Source: an uncultured Flavobacteriales bacterium (GTDB lineage: Bacteria; Bacteroidota; Bacteroidia; Flavobacteriales_E; Vicingaceae). Taken from it: a DNA stretch of 64,000 nt. The position numbers and the translations under genes were made by a program. How positions within the stretch are numbered: the stretch's first letter is position 1; each line of letters opens with the position of its first letter. Location: assembly GCA_905479915.1 (NCBI GenBank), contig CAJQOH010000015.1, positions 186,001 to 250,000 of the forward strand, in the 5' to 3' direction. Under the pieces are notes generated by a model, which was not told the origin of the DNA, did not search any database, and saw nothing but the letters and a program-made list of their open reading frames with translations. This document shows, piece by piece, positions 8,469-17,679 of this stretch.

Positions 8469-9299
8469 TTGAAACTAACTTTAGGCTTTTCTCCTTGTCC
8501 AAACGACACCTTTATTTTTGATGCTTTAGTGCATCACAAAATAGACACAGAAGGTTTAGATTTTGAGGTATACTTAGGAGATGTAGAAGACCTGAACAAT
8601 AAAGCTTTTAACAGCGAATTAGACATTACAAAGATAAGCTACCATGCTTATGGTTACTTAACCAATAATTATGTTTTATTAGATTCAGGAAGCGCTTTAG
8701 GAAAGGGTTGTGGGCCTATATTAGTTAAACGTTCAAACGTTGAAACGTTAAACATTAAAAACGCTACTATTGCTATTCCTGGTAAATACACTACAGCCAA
8801 TTTCTTATTAAGCATTGCTCACCCGGAAGCAAACAATAAAAAAGAAATGCTATTTTCAGACATAGAAAGTGCAGTTATAAATAATGATGTTGATGCTGGA
8901 TTAATCATTCATGAAAACCGCTTTACTTATAAAGAGAAAGGTCTAAAAAAAATAATTGATCTTGGAGAGTATTGGGAAAATACTACAGGAGTATTAATTC
9001 CTTTAGGAGGAATAATTATTAAAAGAGACATCCCTAAAGAAATCATTCTAAAATTTAATCGCCTATTAAAAAAAAGTATTGAATATGCATTCGATAATCC
9101 AGATTCTCCCCTTGCATACATGAAGAAACATTCTCAAGAAATGGATAAAAACGTAATGATGCAACATGTAGAACTTTACGTGAATAAATATTCTATTGAT
9201 TTAGGTGTTGATGGTAAAAGTGCTATTTCTCAAATGTTTAATTTGGCTCAAGAAAAAAATATAATACCACAACTAACAAATGAACTATTTATTAGTTAG
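8469..9299 (+). CDS. mqnD: 1,4-dihydroxy-6-naphthoate synthase
   Basis: A 276-residue enzyme that converts cyclic dehypoxanthine futalosine to 1,4-dihydroxy-6-naphthoate in menaquinone synthesis. It belongs to the periplasmic-binding-protein-like MqnA/MqnD fold but is cytosolic. The N-terminus KLTLGFSPCPNDTFIFDALV is diagnostic, and the later block DAGLIIHENRFTY is typical. Translation appears to start at TTG (8469): the conserved N-terminus begins at the next codon and no ATG is available. Adjacent to mqnB; the other mqn genes are not in the window. Confidence 0.93.
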   Translation: MKLTLGFSPCPNDTFIFDALVHHKIDTEGLDFEVYLGDVEDLNNKAFNSELDITKISYHAYGYLTNNYVLLDSGSALGKGCGPILVKRSNVETLNIKNATIAIPGKYTTANFLLSIAHPEANNKKEMLFSDIESAVINNDVDAGLIIHENRFTYKEKGLKKIIDLGEYWENTTGVLIPLGGIIIKRDIPKEIILKFNRLLKKSIEYAFDNPDSPLAYMKKHSQEMDKNVMMQHVELYVNKYSIDLGVDGKSAISQMFNLAQEKNIIPQLTNELFIS

Positions 9300-9392
9300 T
9301 TGAAAGTTTATAAAGTGTAAAAGTTAAAAAAGTTTTTATGACTTCTATAACTTGAAACTTTACGAACTTTACGAACTTTATAACTCAACAAT
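9300..9392. repeat. AAAGTT / AACTTT inverted low-complexity array
   Basis: The spacer before hldD begins with AAAGTTT/AAAGTG/AAAGTT units and ends with ACTTTACG repeated twice plus AACTTTATAAC. The two halves are complementary enough to form an imperfect hairpin in the hldD leader. Confidence 0.5.
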
Positions 9393-10358
9393 ATGATAAT
9401 AGTAACAGGTGCCGCAGGATTTATTGCAAGTTGTTTAGTAAGCAAACTAAACCAAGAAGGATTTAAAGATATCGTTTTAGTAGATGATTTTTCTAACGAA
9501 GAGAAAAACAAAAATTTTGAAGGAAAAATTTTTTCTCAAAAAGTAGAAAGAACTGAATTTATCCCTTGGTTAAAAGAAAACGAACATTTTATTCAATTTG
9601 TTTTTCACATTGGAGCAAGAACAGATACCACAGAATTTGATCGCGATTTATTTGATAAATTGAACCTAAATTACACTAAAGACATTTGGAATATTTGTGT
9701 TGAATATGGATTACCTTTAGTTTACGCATCATCTGCAGCAACTTATGGTTTAGGTGAATATGGTTATGATGACAATCATGAAGTAGTAGACAAATTAAAG
9801 CCTCTAAATCCTTATGGAGATTCTAAAAATGATTTTGATAAATGGGCACTAAAACAAGAAAAACAGCCTTACTTCTGGGCAGGCTTAAAATTCTTTAATG
9901 TTTACGGACCAAATGAATTTCATAAAGGAAGAATGGCTTCGGTAATTTTCCATGCTTTTAATCAAATAAAAGAAACAGGAGCAATGAAATTATTTGCATC
10001 TCATAATCCAGATTATAAAGATGGAGAACAATTGCGTGATTTTGTCTATGTAAAAGATGTTGTAAATGTTTGTATGTTTTTACTAAATCATAGAAAAGAC
10101 TCTGGTTTGTATAATTTAGGATCAGGACAAGCTCGATCATTTAAAGACCTTGTAAAAAATACTTTTAAAGCATTGGATAAAGAACCTGACATATCATTTA
10201 TTCCTACTCCAGAAGATATTAGAGATAAATACCAATATTTTACTGAAGCCAATATGGAGAAATTAAAATCCATTGGTTATGATACTTCTTTTCATACTTT
10301 AGAGGAAGGGGTTACTGATTATGTGAAGAATTACTTAGCTGATAAGACTTATTATTAA
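9393..10358 (+). CDS. hldD: ADP-L-glycero-D-manno-heptose 6-epimerase
   Basis: A 321-residue SDR-type epimerase that makes ADP-L-glycero-D-manno-heptose for lipopolysaccharide core. MIIVTGAAGFIASCL is the Rossmann motif. ASSAATYG gives the catalytic Ser/Thr region and NPYGDSKNDFD the Tyr-x-x-x-Lys pair. FNVYGPNEFHKGRMASV and DFVYVKDVV are typical of HldD rather than generic sugar epimerases. Length is normal. It stands alone, downstream of the repeat-rich spacer and just upstream of the GIY-YIG repeat element. Confidence 0.93.
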   Translation: MIIVTGAAGFIASCLVSKLNQEGFKDIVLVDDFSNEEKNKNFEGKIFSQKVERTEFIPWLKENEHFIQFVFHIGARTDTTEFDRDLFDKLNLNYTKDIWNICVEYGLPLVYASSAATYGLGEYGYDDNHEVVDKLKPLNPYGDSKNDFDKWALKQEKQPYFWAGLKFFNVYGPNEFHKGRMASVIFHAFNQIKETGAMKLFASHNPDYKDGEQLRDFVYVKDVVNVCMFLLNHRKDSGLYNLGSGQARSFKDLVKNTFKALDKEPDISFIPTPEDIRDKYQYFTEANMEKLKSIGYDTSFHTLEEGVTDYVKNYLADKTYY

Positions 10359-10363
10359 ATTTC

Positions 10364-10389
10364 TGTCATTCTCAGCTTGACTGGGAACC
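10364..10389 (+). repeat. Interspersed repeat copy 1 (direct)
   Basis: The core TCTCAGCTTGACTGGGAA ends eight bases before the GIY-YIG start. It matches the reverse complement of copy 2 over its whole length except near one end. Confidence 0.7.
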
Positions 10390-10396
10390 TGAAAGT

Positions 10397-10684
10397 ATGA
10401 AAGAGTATTACATTTATATAATGTCAAGTAATAATAAAAACTCAATTTATATTGGTGTAACAAATGATTTAGAGAGAAGAATTTACGAACATAAGAATAA
10501 ATTAGTTAAAGGGTTTACACAAAAATACAATTGCGTAAACTTAGTTTATTATGAAACTCACAACCAAATTGTAGATGCTATTTATAGAGAAAAACAACTC
10601 AAAAACTGGAATAGAATTTGGAAAAACCAATTAATCGAAAAAGAAAACCCAAATTGGCTAGATTTATCAAAAGATTGGGAATAA
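10397..10684 (+). CDS. Small GIY-YIG nuclease-family protein
   Basis: A 95-residue single-domain GIY-YIG protein of the UPF0213/YhbQ type. YYIYIMSSNN and SIYIGVTNDLERRIYEHK carry the two signature strands (here YIY...YIG) and the Arg of the active site. A Glu near residue 64 (YREKQLKNW) would be the metal ligand. Such proteins are widespread in Bacteroidota and often sit in repeat-bounded units. This one lies between inverted copies of a 26-base repeat, eight and four bases from its ends. It may be the enzyme that moves or processes that repeat; this is inference. Confidence 0.88.
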   Translation: MKEYYIYIMSSNNKNSIYIGVTNDLERRIYEHKNKLVKGFTQKYNCVNLVYYETHNQIVDAIYREKQLKNWNRIWKNQLIEKENPNWLDLSKDWE

Positions 10685-10688
10685 AATA

Positions 10689-10714
10689 GATTCCCAGTCA
10701 AGCTGAGAATGACA
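10689..10714 (-). repeat. Interspersed repeat copy 2 (inverted)
   Basis: The core TTCCCAGTCAAGCTGAGA begins four bases after the GIY-YIG stop and is the exact complement of the core of copy 1. Confidence 0.7.
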
Positions 10715-10725
10715 TTTTATTTTTT

Positions 10726-10752
10726 TGCCATCTTCAGCTTGACTGGAGATCT
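10726..10752 (+). repeat. Interspersed repeat copy 3 (direct, diverged)
   Basis: TTCAGCTTGACTGGAGATCT repeats the orientation of copy 1 with several changes. Together with copy 2 it can form a hairpin across the T-rich segment 10715-10725, just upstream of the DUF1697 gene. Confidence 0.6.
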
Positions 10753-10767
10753 AAAAAATATTAATCA

Positions 10768-11301
10768 ATGAATACCTACATCTCATTATTAAGAGGAATA
10801 AACGTTAGCGGTCAAAAAAAGATTTTGATGGCTGATCTAAAATCTTTGTATGAAGACTTAGGATTTAAAAATGTTCAAACATATATACAAAGTGGAAACG
10901 TTGTTTTTGATTTCAAAGAAAAAAAAGCTGATCAGATTCAGCAAATGATATTTGATAAAATTCAAGCTCATTATGGGTTCGATGTTCCTAATTTAATTTT
11001 AACTCCAAATCAAATTATAACAGCTTTAAAAGATAATCCTTATCAAGATATTGAGAAAATGTACTTTGTTTTTTTAGCAAAAACACCCTCTCAAGAAAAC
11101 ATTGATTTACTCAATACTTTTAGTTTTGATAATGAATTTTATGAATTAAAGAATAATGTAATCTACTTTCATTGTCCAGATGGATATGGCAGAGCTAAAC
11201 TGAACAATAATTTTTTTGAGAAAAAACTTAAAGTTTCTGCTACCACTCGCAACCTAAGAACAGTTAAAAAATTGTTAGAGATGACAAATTCTTTTAACTA
11301 A
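10768..11301 (+). CDS. DUF1697 family protein
   Basis: A 177-residue cytosolic protein matching DUF1697 from end to end: YISLLRGINVSGQKKILMADL at residues 4-24, then YIQSGNVVFD, and the C-terminal ATTRNLRTVKKLLEM. The family is broadly distributed in bacteria and of unknown biochemical activity. It begins 15 bases after repeat copy 3, so its promoter region is largely replaced by the repeat element. Confidence 0.9.
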   Translation: MNTYISLLRGINVSGQKKILMADLKSLYEDLGFKNVQTYIQSGNVVFDFKEKKADQIQQMIFDKIQAHYGFDVPNLILTPNQIITALKDNPYQDIEKMYFVFLAKTPSQENIDLLNTFSFDNEFYELKNNVIYFHCPDGYGRAKLNNNFFEKKLKVSATTRNLRTVKKLLEMTNSFN

Positions 11302-11330
11302 CTTTAACCTTCAATATTCTTAATATTCAA

Positions 11331-11729
11331 ATGAAAAAGATACTTTTAATTCTAACCGTTTTATTTTCAATTAATACTGCATTTGCGCAAAATGACATAA
11401 CTTTTAATATTTGTGAAATCCAATCAGAATTAAAAGAAGGAAAAAAACAAGGTAAATATAATTCCCTTACAATTTCTAAAGAAAAACTTTTAGCATGTTT
11501 AGAAATAAACATTAACAAAAAGGAATATAAAATAAGTTCTTTTAGCTTCGGTATAGCTACTGAAAAAGATTATATAGAAATAAACACCTTAGACAATAAG
11601 ATAAATGAAAAGATGATTAACCTTATAAAAGAACATAAGGTTGACAGAGTTTATATCGAAAAAATAATAGTAGAAAATAAATCTGGAGAAAAATCTAGTG
11701 CTGGATTCCTAACATTACATCTTAAATAA
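11331..11729 (+). CDS. Exported protein, possibly GldM C-terminal-like
   Basis: A 132-residue exported protein with a clear signal peptide (residues 1-19, ending TAFAQ). The remaining ~110 residues have a beta-rich pattern (YKISSFSFGIATEKD... VDRVYIEKIIVENKSGE... FLTLHLK) resembling the C-terminal beta domain of gliding/T9SS protein GldM, but here it stands alone. The resemblance is by eye and weak. It ends two bases before the rarA start and may be co-transcribed with rarA and the TIR-like gene. Confidence 0.7.
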   Translation: MKKILLILTVLFSINTAFAQNDITFNICEIQSELKEGKKQGKYNSLTISKEKLLACLEININKKEYKISSFSFGIATEKDYIEINTLDNKINEKMINLIKEHKVDRVYIEKIIVENKSGEKSSAGFLTLHLK

Positions 11730-11730
11730 A

Positions 11731-13011
11731 TTGAGCAACCTTACTCCTTTAGCCGAAAGACTTAGACCCAATACTTTTGAAAATTATATTGGACAACAAC
11801 ACCTTATCGGTGAAGGAAGTACACTGCGTAATTTTATAGAAAAAGGAATTATTCCTTCCATGATTTTTTGGGGACCTCCAGGAGTTGGAAAAACAACATT
11901 GGCCAATATTATTGCCAATTATTTGGAGCGACCTTTCTACACTTTAAGTGCAATCAATTCAGGCGTTAAAGACATTCGAGAAATAATAGAAAAAGCAAAA
12001 TCTCAACAATTTTTCGGAACCAACAATCCTGTTTTATTTATTGATGAAATTCATCGTTTTAGCAAATCTCAACAAGATAGTTTATTGGGAGCTGTTGAAA
12101 AGGGAATTATAACCTTAATTGGTGCAACTACAGAAAACCCTTCATTTGAAGTTATTTCCGCCTTACTATCTCGCTGTCAGGTTTACATTTTAAAAGAACA
12201 AACTAAAGAAGATTTATTACTTCTAATTGACATTGCTTTAAAAACAGATACTGAACTAAAAAAGAAAAAAGTAAAAATAAAAGAATACGAATCCCTACTG
12301 CAATTGTCTGGTGGAGATGCACGTAAACTTTTAAATACCCTAGAAATTGTTGTTAATAGTTACGATACAGAAAAAATTGAAATCACCAATGATGCTGTTT
12401 TAAATATCGTTCAACAAAATATTGTACGTTATGATAAAGCAGGAGATCAACACTATGATATCATATCGGCATTTATAAAATCTATAAGAGGAAGTGATCC
12501 TAATGCAGCTGTTTATTGGTTAGCTAGAATGATTGAAGGAGGTGAAGATGCCAAATTTATTGCTCGTAGATTATTAATTTCAGCTTCTGAAGATATTGGA
12601 AATGCAAATCCAACGGCTCTTGTTATTGCCAACAATTGTTTTCAAGCTGTTAGTGTAATTGGATTCCCAGAAAGCAGAATCATACTTTCTCAAACTGCAG
12701 TTTACTTAGCCAATTCACCAAAAAGCAATGCCTCATATATGGCAATTAATGAAGCTCAACAATTGGTCAAAAGCACCGGAACATTGCCTGTTCCATTGCA
12801 CATCAGAAATGCCCCAACTAAGCTAATGAAAGACATTGGCTATGGTGATGGATATAAATACTCTCACAATTATGAAGGGAACGATGGAGCTCAAGAGTAT
12901 TTACCTGATGAAGTAAAAGGAACAAAATTATACGAACCCGGAAACAATGCTAAAGAAGCTAGTTTTAGAAAATTCTTGCAAGACAAGTGGAAGGACAAAT
13001 ACGATTATTAA
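11731..13011 (+). CDS. rarA: Replication-associated recombination protein A (AAA+ ATPase)
   Basis: A 426-residue RarA/MgsA/WRNIP1-family ATPase that acts at stalled replication forks. N-terminal PLAERLRPNTFENYIGQQHL is diagnostic. Walker A GPPGVGKTT is near residue 48, Walker B FIDEIHRF near 101, and the C-terminal tetramerisation part includes GSDPNAAVYWLARMIEGGED. Translation appears to start at TTG (11731), one base after the previous stop. The stop is followed one base later by the ATG of the TIR-like gene, so these genes are tightly linked. Confidence 0.95.
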   Translation: MSNLTPLAERLRPNTFENYIGQQHLIGEGSTLRNFIEKGIIPSMIFWGPPGVGKTTLANIIANYLERPFYTLSAINSGVKDIREIIEKAKSQQFFGTNNPVLFIDEIHRFSKSQQDSLLGAVEKGIITLIGATTENPSFEVISALLSRCQVYILKEQTKEDLLLLIDIALKTDTELKKKKVKIKEYESLLQLSGGDARKLLNTLEIVVNSYDTEKIEITNDAVLNIVQQNIVRYDKAGDQHYDIISAFIKSIRGSDPNAAVYWLARMIEGGEDAKFIARRLLISASEDIGNANPTALVIANNCFQAVSVIGFPESRIILSQTAVYLANSPKSNASYMAINEAQQLVKSTGTLPVPLHIRNAPTKLMKDIGYGDGYKYSHNYEGNDGAQEYLPDEVKGTKLYEPGNNAKEASFRKFLQDKWKDKYDY

Positions 13012-13012
13012 T

Positions 13013-13921
13013 ATGAGCTTAAACCCGAAAATAAAACCACTTTGTGCTAATTTAAAACGCTTAAATATTGGCGAATATCTTTCATCTGAGCATTTTGATT
13101 TATTTTGTCTTGAAAATAACCTAGATGAAGTTTGGAATTCATGTTGGGATGATACTCCAGCTCAAATGATTATTATGGGGCCTAATCATTCTAGATATGA
13201 AAAAGTATTTTTACATTTATTAAGCTCTGTGCATAATAGCTTTTCTCATAAGTTCTTTGATGTATTATTACCTATTTTGATTGATTTTGCAAATTGGAAT
13301 AAATACAAACTTGACTTCACAAAAATCATCCAAGACTTAAAAGACTTAGATTTAGCAAAGGAAAAAGTTTTAGAATTCATAAATGAATACCGTTCCATAA
13401 CAAATTCAAAACCACTAGAGGAAATTCGCACAGAAATAATAGATGAAAAAGGGACTATTTCAAAGGTGAAAAATTATAATAAAGTATTTATTGTTCACGG
13501 GCATGACGAAGCTTCTACTAATCTTGTTGCTAGATTCATTTCAGACTTAGGGCTTGAACCCATAATTCTAAGAGAGCAAGCTAGCTCAAGTAAAACAATT
13601 ATTGAGAAAATTGAAACTTATTCGAATGAGGTTGATTTTGGAATAGTCCTTTATACAGCATGTGATGTTGGTGCAAAATCTGGAGATAGAGGTAATCTTA
13701 AAAATAGAGCACGACAAAATGTAGTTTTTGAGCATGGTTATTTAATGGGAAAAATAGGTCGTGAAAATGTATGCCCTCTTGTAAAAGGAGAAATTGAAAC
13801 TCCAAACGATATTTCTGGAGTTGTTTATGTTTCAATGAACGAGGATGAAGGCTGGAAGTTAAAATTAGCTAGAGAATTGAAATCATCTGGATATAATATT
13901 AACACAAATAAATTGATTTAA
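13013..13921 (+). CDS. TIR-like nucleotide-binding protein, candidate immune effector
   Basis: A 302-residue protein. The start is the ATG at 13013, one base after rarA; a longer frame from 12947 would only re-read the end of rarA. Residues 1-150 are alpha-helical and unrecognised. Residues 157-295 match the predicted nucleotide-binding TIR-like domain (PF10137 type): [35 protein letters not shown], then [20 protein letters not shown], with Glu240 the likely NADase residue, and [14 protein letters not shown] at the end. This family supplies effectors in CBASS and Pycsar systems. No cyclase lies beside it, so a solo defence protein with an N-terminal sensor is possible. It overlaps the folD stop by four bases (convergent). 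Confidence 0.85.
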   Translation: MSLNPKIKPLCANLKRLNIGEYLSSEHFDLFCLENNLDEVWNSCWDDTPAQMIIMGPNHSRYEKVFLHLLSSVHNSFSHKFFDVLLPILIDFANWNKYKLDFTKIIQDLKDLDLAKEKVLEFINEYRSITNSKPLEEIRTEIIDEKGTISKVKNYNKVFIVHGHDEASTNLVARFISDLGLEPIILREQASSSKTIIEKIETYSNEVDFGIVLYTACDVGAKSGDRGNLKNRARQNVVFEHGYLMGKIGRENVCPLVKGEIETPNDISGVVYVSMNEDEGWKLKLARELKSSGYNINTNKLI

Positions 13922-14793
13922 TTCTTCAACTGAACAGCCAATAAGGTATTCTTTAGTAAAGAAGCAATTGTCATTGGGCCTACTCCGCCAGGAACAGGAG
14001 AAATATGAGAACATTTAGGAGCTACCTCATCAAACTTAACGTCTCCTAATAACTTAAAACCAGATTTTTTAGAGCTATCTTCAACTCTATGGATACCTAC
14101 ATCAATAACTGTTGCACCTTCTTTAACCATATCTGCAGTAACAAATTCTGGTTTACCTATAGCAACAATTAATATATCTGCAGAAGCAGCCACTTCTTTT
14201 AAATTTTGAGTTCTACTATGAGCTAAAGTTACCGTACAATTTCCAGGATAATCTTTACGCGCCATTAAAACACTCATCGGAGATCCTACAATATGACTTC
14301 TTCCTAAAACCACACAATGCTTTCCTTCTGTAGGAATATTGTAATGTCTTAACATTTCTACAATTCCATAAGGTGTTGCAGGTAAAAAACTAGGCAAGTG
14401 CAATAACATTTTACCTAAACTTACAGGGTGAAAACCATCAACATCTTTAGCCGGGTTTATTGCTTCTGTTACCTTCTGTTCATCAATATGATTTGGTAAA
14501 GGCAATTGAACTATAAAGCCATCAATTTCATCATTGTTGTTCAATTGATCTATTTCAGCTAACAAATCAGCCTCACTAATATCATTATCCAATTGCACTA
14601 AAGTAGAGCCAAAACCTACTCTTTCACAAGCTTTCACTTTTGCATTTACATAAGTTCTACTTGCTCCATCATCTCCAACTAATACTGCAGCTAAATGGGG
14701 TGTTTTTCCACCATTACTTTTTAGTTTCTCTACTTCTAAAGCTATCTCATCTTTAATTTTATTAGAAACTTCCTTTCCGCTTACCAGTATCAT
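13918..14793 (-). CDS. folD: Bifunctional methylene-THF dehydrogenase / methenyl-THF cyclohydrolase
   Basis: A 291-residue cytosolic enzyme interconverting 5,10-methylene-, methenyl- and 10-formyl-tetrahydrofolate. Family blocks are [17 protein letters not shown] (catalytic Lys), [31 protein letters not shown] for NADP binding, and the C-terminal [15 protein letters not shown]. Length is normal. A short palindromic repeat (14832-14857) lies upstream, between it and ffh. Its 3' end overlaps the TIR-like gene. Confidence 0.97.
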   Translation of the reverse strand: MILVSGKEVSNKIKDEIALEVEKLKSNGGKTPHLAAVLVGDDGASRTYVNAKVKACERVGFGSTLVQLDNDISEADLLAEIDQLNNNDEIDGFIVQLPLPNHIDEQKVTEAINPAKDVDGFHPVSLGKMLLHLPSFLPATPYGIVEMLRHYNIPTEGKHCVVLGRSHIVGSPMSVLMARKDYPGNCTVTLAHSRTQNLKEVAASADILIVAIGKPEFVTADMVKEGATVIDVGIHRVEDSSKKSGFKLLGDVKFDEVAPKCSHISPVPGGVGPMTIASLLKNTLLAVQLKN

Positions 14794-14831
14794 AGTTCTT
14801 AATTTTAGTATTTGGTTTTTAGTCTTACCAA

Positions 14832-14857
14832 GTCATTGCGAGGAACGAAGCAATGAC
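14832..14857. repeat. Short palindromic repeat (GTCATTGC...GCAATGAC)
   Basis: An 8-bp perfect inverted repeat around GAGGAACGAA. It is a short form of the element at 63647-63712. It occupies most of the 72-base ffh-folD gap. REP-like interspersed repeats of this sequence type are common in Bacteroidota. Confidence 0.65.
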
Positions 14858-14865
14858 GTTATTAA

Positions 14866-16194
14866 TTATCGTTTTGGCATATTCTGCATCATCTTAGCCA
14901 TCTTTTTCTTGTCTCCCATCATTCGCATCATTTTGCTCGTTTGATCAAATTGTTTAATCAATTTGTTCACATCTTGAATTGATGTTCCGCTCCCCTTTGC
15001 CAATCGTTTTCTTCTACTTCCGTTTAATATTTTTGGTTGAGCGCGTTCTTCAGGAGTCATTGATTGAATAATTGCTTCAATTCCTTTAAACGCATCATCA
15101 TCTACATCCATGTTTTTCATTGCTTTCCCAACTCCAGGAATCATTCCCATTAAATCTTTTACATTACCCATCTTTTTAATTTGAGCAATCTGATCCATGA
15201 AATCGTTAAAATCAAACTTGTTCTGGGAAATCTTCTTTTGTAATTTTCTTGCAGCCTCTTCATCATACTGCTCTTGGGCACGTTCAACTAAACTTACCAC
15301 ATCTCCCATTCCTAAGATACGGTCTGCCATTCTTTCTGGATGAAAAACATCCAAAGCTTCCATCTTCTCTCCCGTACCAATAAATTTAATTGGTTTATCT
15401 ACAATGTTTTTAATAGACAATGCAGCTCCACCTCTTGTATCACCATCTAATTTAGTCAATACAACTCCATCAAAATCTAATCTATCATTAAAGGCTTTTG
15501 CAGTATTTACCGCATCCTGACCGGTCATAGAATCTACAACGAATAAAGTCTCTTGAGGAGAAACTGCGCTCTTTACCTCAGCAATTTCCGTCATCATTTG
15601 TTCATCAACCGCTAATCGTCCAGCAGTATCAATAATAACAACATTATGTCCTTTAGCTTTTGCTTCAGCAACAGCTTTTTTCGCAATATCAACAGGATTC
15701 TTATTTTCCTTATCACTCCAAACTTCTACACCAACTTGCTCTCCTAAAACATGTAATTGATCAATTGCTGCAGGTCTATAAACATCACCAGCAACCAACA
15801 AAGGGTTTTTCCCTTTCTTCGTTTTAAGGTGTAAAGCTAATTTTCCAGAGAAAGTAGTTTTACCAGAACCTTGTAAACCTGAAATTAAAATTACGGCTGG
15901 ATTTCCAGTAATGTTAATCTCAGAAGCTCCACCACCCATCAATTTAGCCAACTCATCATGAGTTATCTTCACCATTAATTGGTTAGGAGAAACAGCATTA
16001 ATTACATTCTCTCCTAATGCTTTTTCTTTTACCGTATCGGTAAATTTCTTAGCAACTTTATAACTAACATCTGCATCTAATAATGCTCTACGAATTTCTT
16101 TTATCGTTTCAGCTACATTAATCTCAGTAACTTGTCCTTGTCCTTTTAAGACCTTAAAGGCTCTATCTAACTTATCGGATAAACTATCAAACAT
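14866..16194 (-). CDS. ffh: Signal recognition particle protein Ffh (SRP54)
   Basis: A 442-residue GTPase that binds signal sequences and SRP RNA and delivers ribosomes to FtsY. N domain (1-90), then G domain with GLQGSGKTT near 108, DTAGRL, and [11 protein letters not shown]. The C-terminal M domain is methionine-rich ([19 protein letters not shown]) and includes the RNA-binding [12 protein letters not shown]. Length normal. A perfect TAAATTTG box (16227-16220) lies 25 bases before the ATG; its -33 element is unclear. The SRP RNA gene was not seen here. Confidence 0.97.
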   Translation of the reverse strand: MFDSLSDKLDRAFKVLKGQGQVTEINVAETIKEIRRALLDADVSYKVAKKFTDTVKEKALGENVINAVSPNQLMVKITHDELAKLMGGGASEINITGNPAVILISGLQGSGKTTFSGKLALHLKTKKGKNPLLVAGDVYRPAAIDQLHVLGEQVGVEVWSDKENKNPVDIAKKAVAEAKAKGHNVVIIDTAGRLAVDEQMMTEIAEVKSAVSPQETLFVVDSMTGQDAVNTAKAFNDRLDFDGVVLTKLDGDTRGGAALSIKNIVDKPIKFIGTGEKMEALDVFHPERMADRILGMGDVVSLVERAQEQYDEEAARKLQKKISQNKFDFNDFMDQIAQIKKMGNVKDLMGMIPGVGKAMKNMDVDDDAFKGIEAIIQSMTPEERAQPKILNGSRRKRLAKGSGTSIQDVNKLIKQFDQTSKMMRMMGDKKKMAKMMQNMPKR

Positions 16195-16276
16195 GATTTT
16201 CTCTCAATTTTATTGAACACAAATTTAACATTTCTTGTTGATTTAATCTTAGCTAAAATCAACAAATAATAAGCAA

Positions 16277-16305
16277 TAAAAAACCCCATACTTTCGCATG
16301 GGGTT
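16277..16305 (-). terminator. Terminator of sucC
   Basis: On the minus strand AACCCCAT and ATGGGGTT (16305-16298 and 16289-16282) enclose an 8-base loop and are followed by a T-run. It lies 20 bases after the sucC stop and 83 bases before ffh. Confidence 0.75.
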
Positions 16306-16325
16306 CTTATTAAATTTATTCTGTT

Positions 16326-17537
16326 TTAAGCTAAAACTGCTTTTACTTTACTAGCAGCTTCTTTCAACAATACAGCAGATTGTACATCTAAACCTGAATC
16401 ATCAATCAACTTTTTAGCTTCTTCAGCATTAGTTCCTTGTAAACGAACAATAATTGGTACTGGAATGTTTCCAATATTTTGATAAGCATCAACAACTCCT
16501 TGTGCTACTCTATCACATCTTACAATACCTCCAAAAATGTTAATCAAAATTGCTTTTACATTAGGGTCTTTTAAGATCATTCTAAATGCTTTTTCAACTC
16601 TTTCAGCATCTGCAGTACCTCCAACATCTAAAAAGTTAGCAGGCTCTCCTCCAGATAATTTAATGATATCCATAGTTGCCATTGCTAAACCAGCTCCGTT
16701 AACCATACAACCAACGTTTCCATCTAAATCAACATAATTTAAACCTGCTTCTGCAGCTTCTAATTCAACTGGATTATCTTCTGTTGGATCATGCATTGCT
16801 GCAATATCTTTATGTCTGTATAAAGCACTTTCATCAATACTAACCTTAGAATCTACCGCAATGATATTATTATCAGATGTTTTTAATACTGGATTAATTT
16901 CAAACATCGCAGAATCTGTTCCTTCATAAGCAGCATATAATGCGTAAACAAACTTTGTCATTTGTTTAAATGCCATACCAGAAAGCCCTAAGTTAAAAGC
17001 AATTCTTCTTGCCTGAAAACCTTGTAAACCAACTGTAGGATCAATTTCTTCTTTAAAAATTAAGTGCGGAGTCTCTTCTGCAACAGTTTCAATATCCATT
17101 CCACCTTCAGTAGAATACATAATGATGTTTCTTCCTGTATCTCTGTTCAATAAAACAGACATGTAAAACTCTTCAGTCTCAACTTCACCAGGATAATAAA
17201 CATCTTGTGCAATTAACACTTTACTTACTAATTTTCCTGTAGCACTTGTTTGAGCAGTTACTAAATGACCTCCTAAAATTCCTTTAGCGATATCAGCAAC
17301 CTTGTCTAATCCTTTTGCAAGAACTACACCATGAGAACCAGTTTCAGTAACTGTTCCTTTTCCTCTACCTCCAGCATGAATTTGTGCCTTAACAACAAAC
17401 CACTCTGTTCCAGTATCAGCATTTAATTGCTTTGCAGCCTCAACAGCTTGCTCTGGTGTATCAGCAACAATTCCTTCTTGAATTGCAACTCCAAATCCTT
17501 TCAATAAAGATTTCCCTTGATATTCATGTATATTCAT
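16326..17537 (-). CDS. sucC: Succinyl-CoA synthetase (ADP-forming), beta subunit
   Basis: A 403-residue ATP-grasp protein that, with SucD, makes ATP from succinyl-CoA in the TCA cycle. [17 protein letters not shown] starts the ATP-grasp domain. [13 protein letters not shown] follows, and the C-terminal CoA-ligase part has [25 protein letters not shown] and [11 protein letters not shown]. It is slightly longer than the E. coli protein. sucD is not adjacent, as often in this phylum. A TACTTTTG box (17573-17566) lies 28 bases upstream, and a clear terminator follows. Confidence 0.96.
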   Translation of the reverse strand: MNIHEYQGKSLLKGFGVAIQEGIVADTPEQAVEAAKQLNADTGTEWFVVKAQIHAGGRGKGTVTETGSHGVVLAKGLDKVADIAKGILGGHLVTAQTSATGKLVSKVLIAQDVYYPGEVETEEFYMSVLLNRDTGRNIIMYSTEGGMDIETVAEETPHLIFKEEIDPTVGLQGFQARRIAFNLGLSGMAFKQMTKFVYALYAAYEGTDSAMFEINPVLKTSDNNIIAVDSKVSIDESALYRHKDIAAMHDPTEDNPVELEAAEAGLNYVDLDGNVGCMVNGAGLAMATMDIIKLSGGEPANFLDVGGTADAERVEKAFRMILKDPNVKAILINIFGGIVRCDRVAQGVVDAYQNIGNIPVPIIVRLQGTNAEEAKKLIDDSGLDVQSAVLLKEAASKVKAVLA

Positions 17538-17679
17538 TCTTGTCTAGTTTTTCAAAATTATCCACCAAAAGTAACAGTTTTAATTCGTTTTTCCCTATTG
17601 AGTTTTGAACAAATAATTAACTAATTTAGCTCAATCAACTTTAAGAACTTTTTAACTTTAACACTTTCCAACACAATTA

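Larger units (their letters stand above)
10364..10752 (+). mobile_element. Candidate GIY-YIG / palindrome mobile element
   Basis: A compact unit in the hldD-DUF1697 gap: repeat copy 1 (10364-10389, direct), GIY-YIG gene (10397-10684), copy 2 (10689-10714, inverted) and copy 3 (10726-10752, direct, less exact). The nuclease gene fills the space between the inverted copies almost completely. No target-site duplication could be confirmed. Mobility is inference from the layout. Confidence 0.5.

Noticed and set aside
12947-13012. Longer N-terminus for the TIR-like protein
   Set aside because: The extra 22 codons only re-read the end of rarA in another frame; the ATG at 13013 follows the rarA stop by one base.
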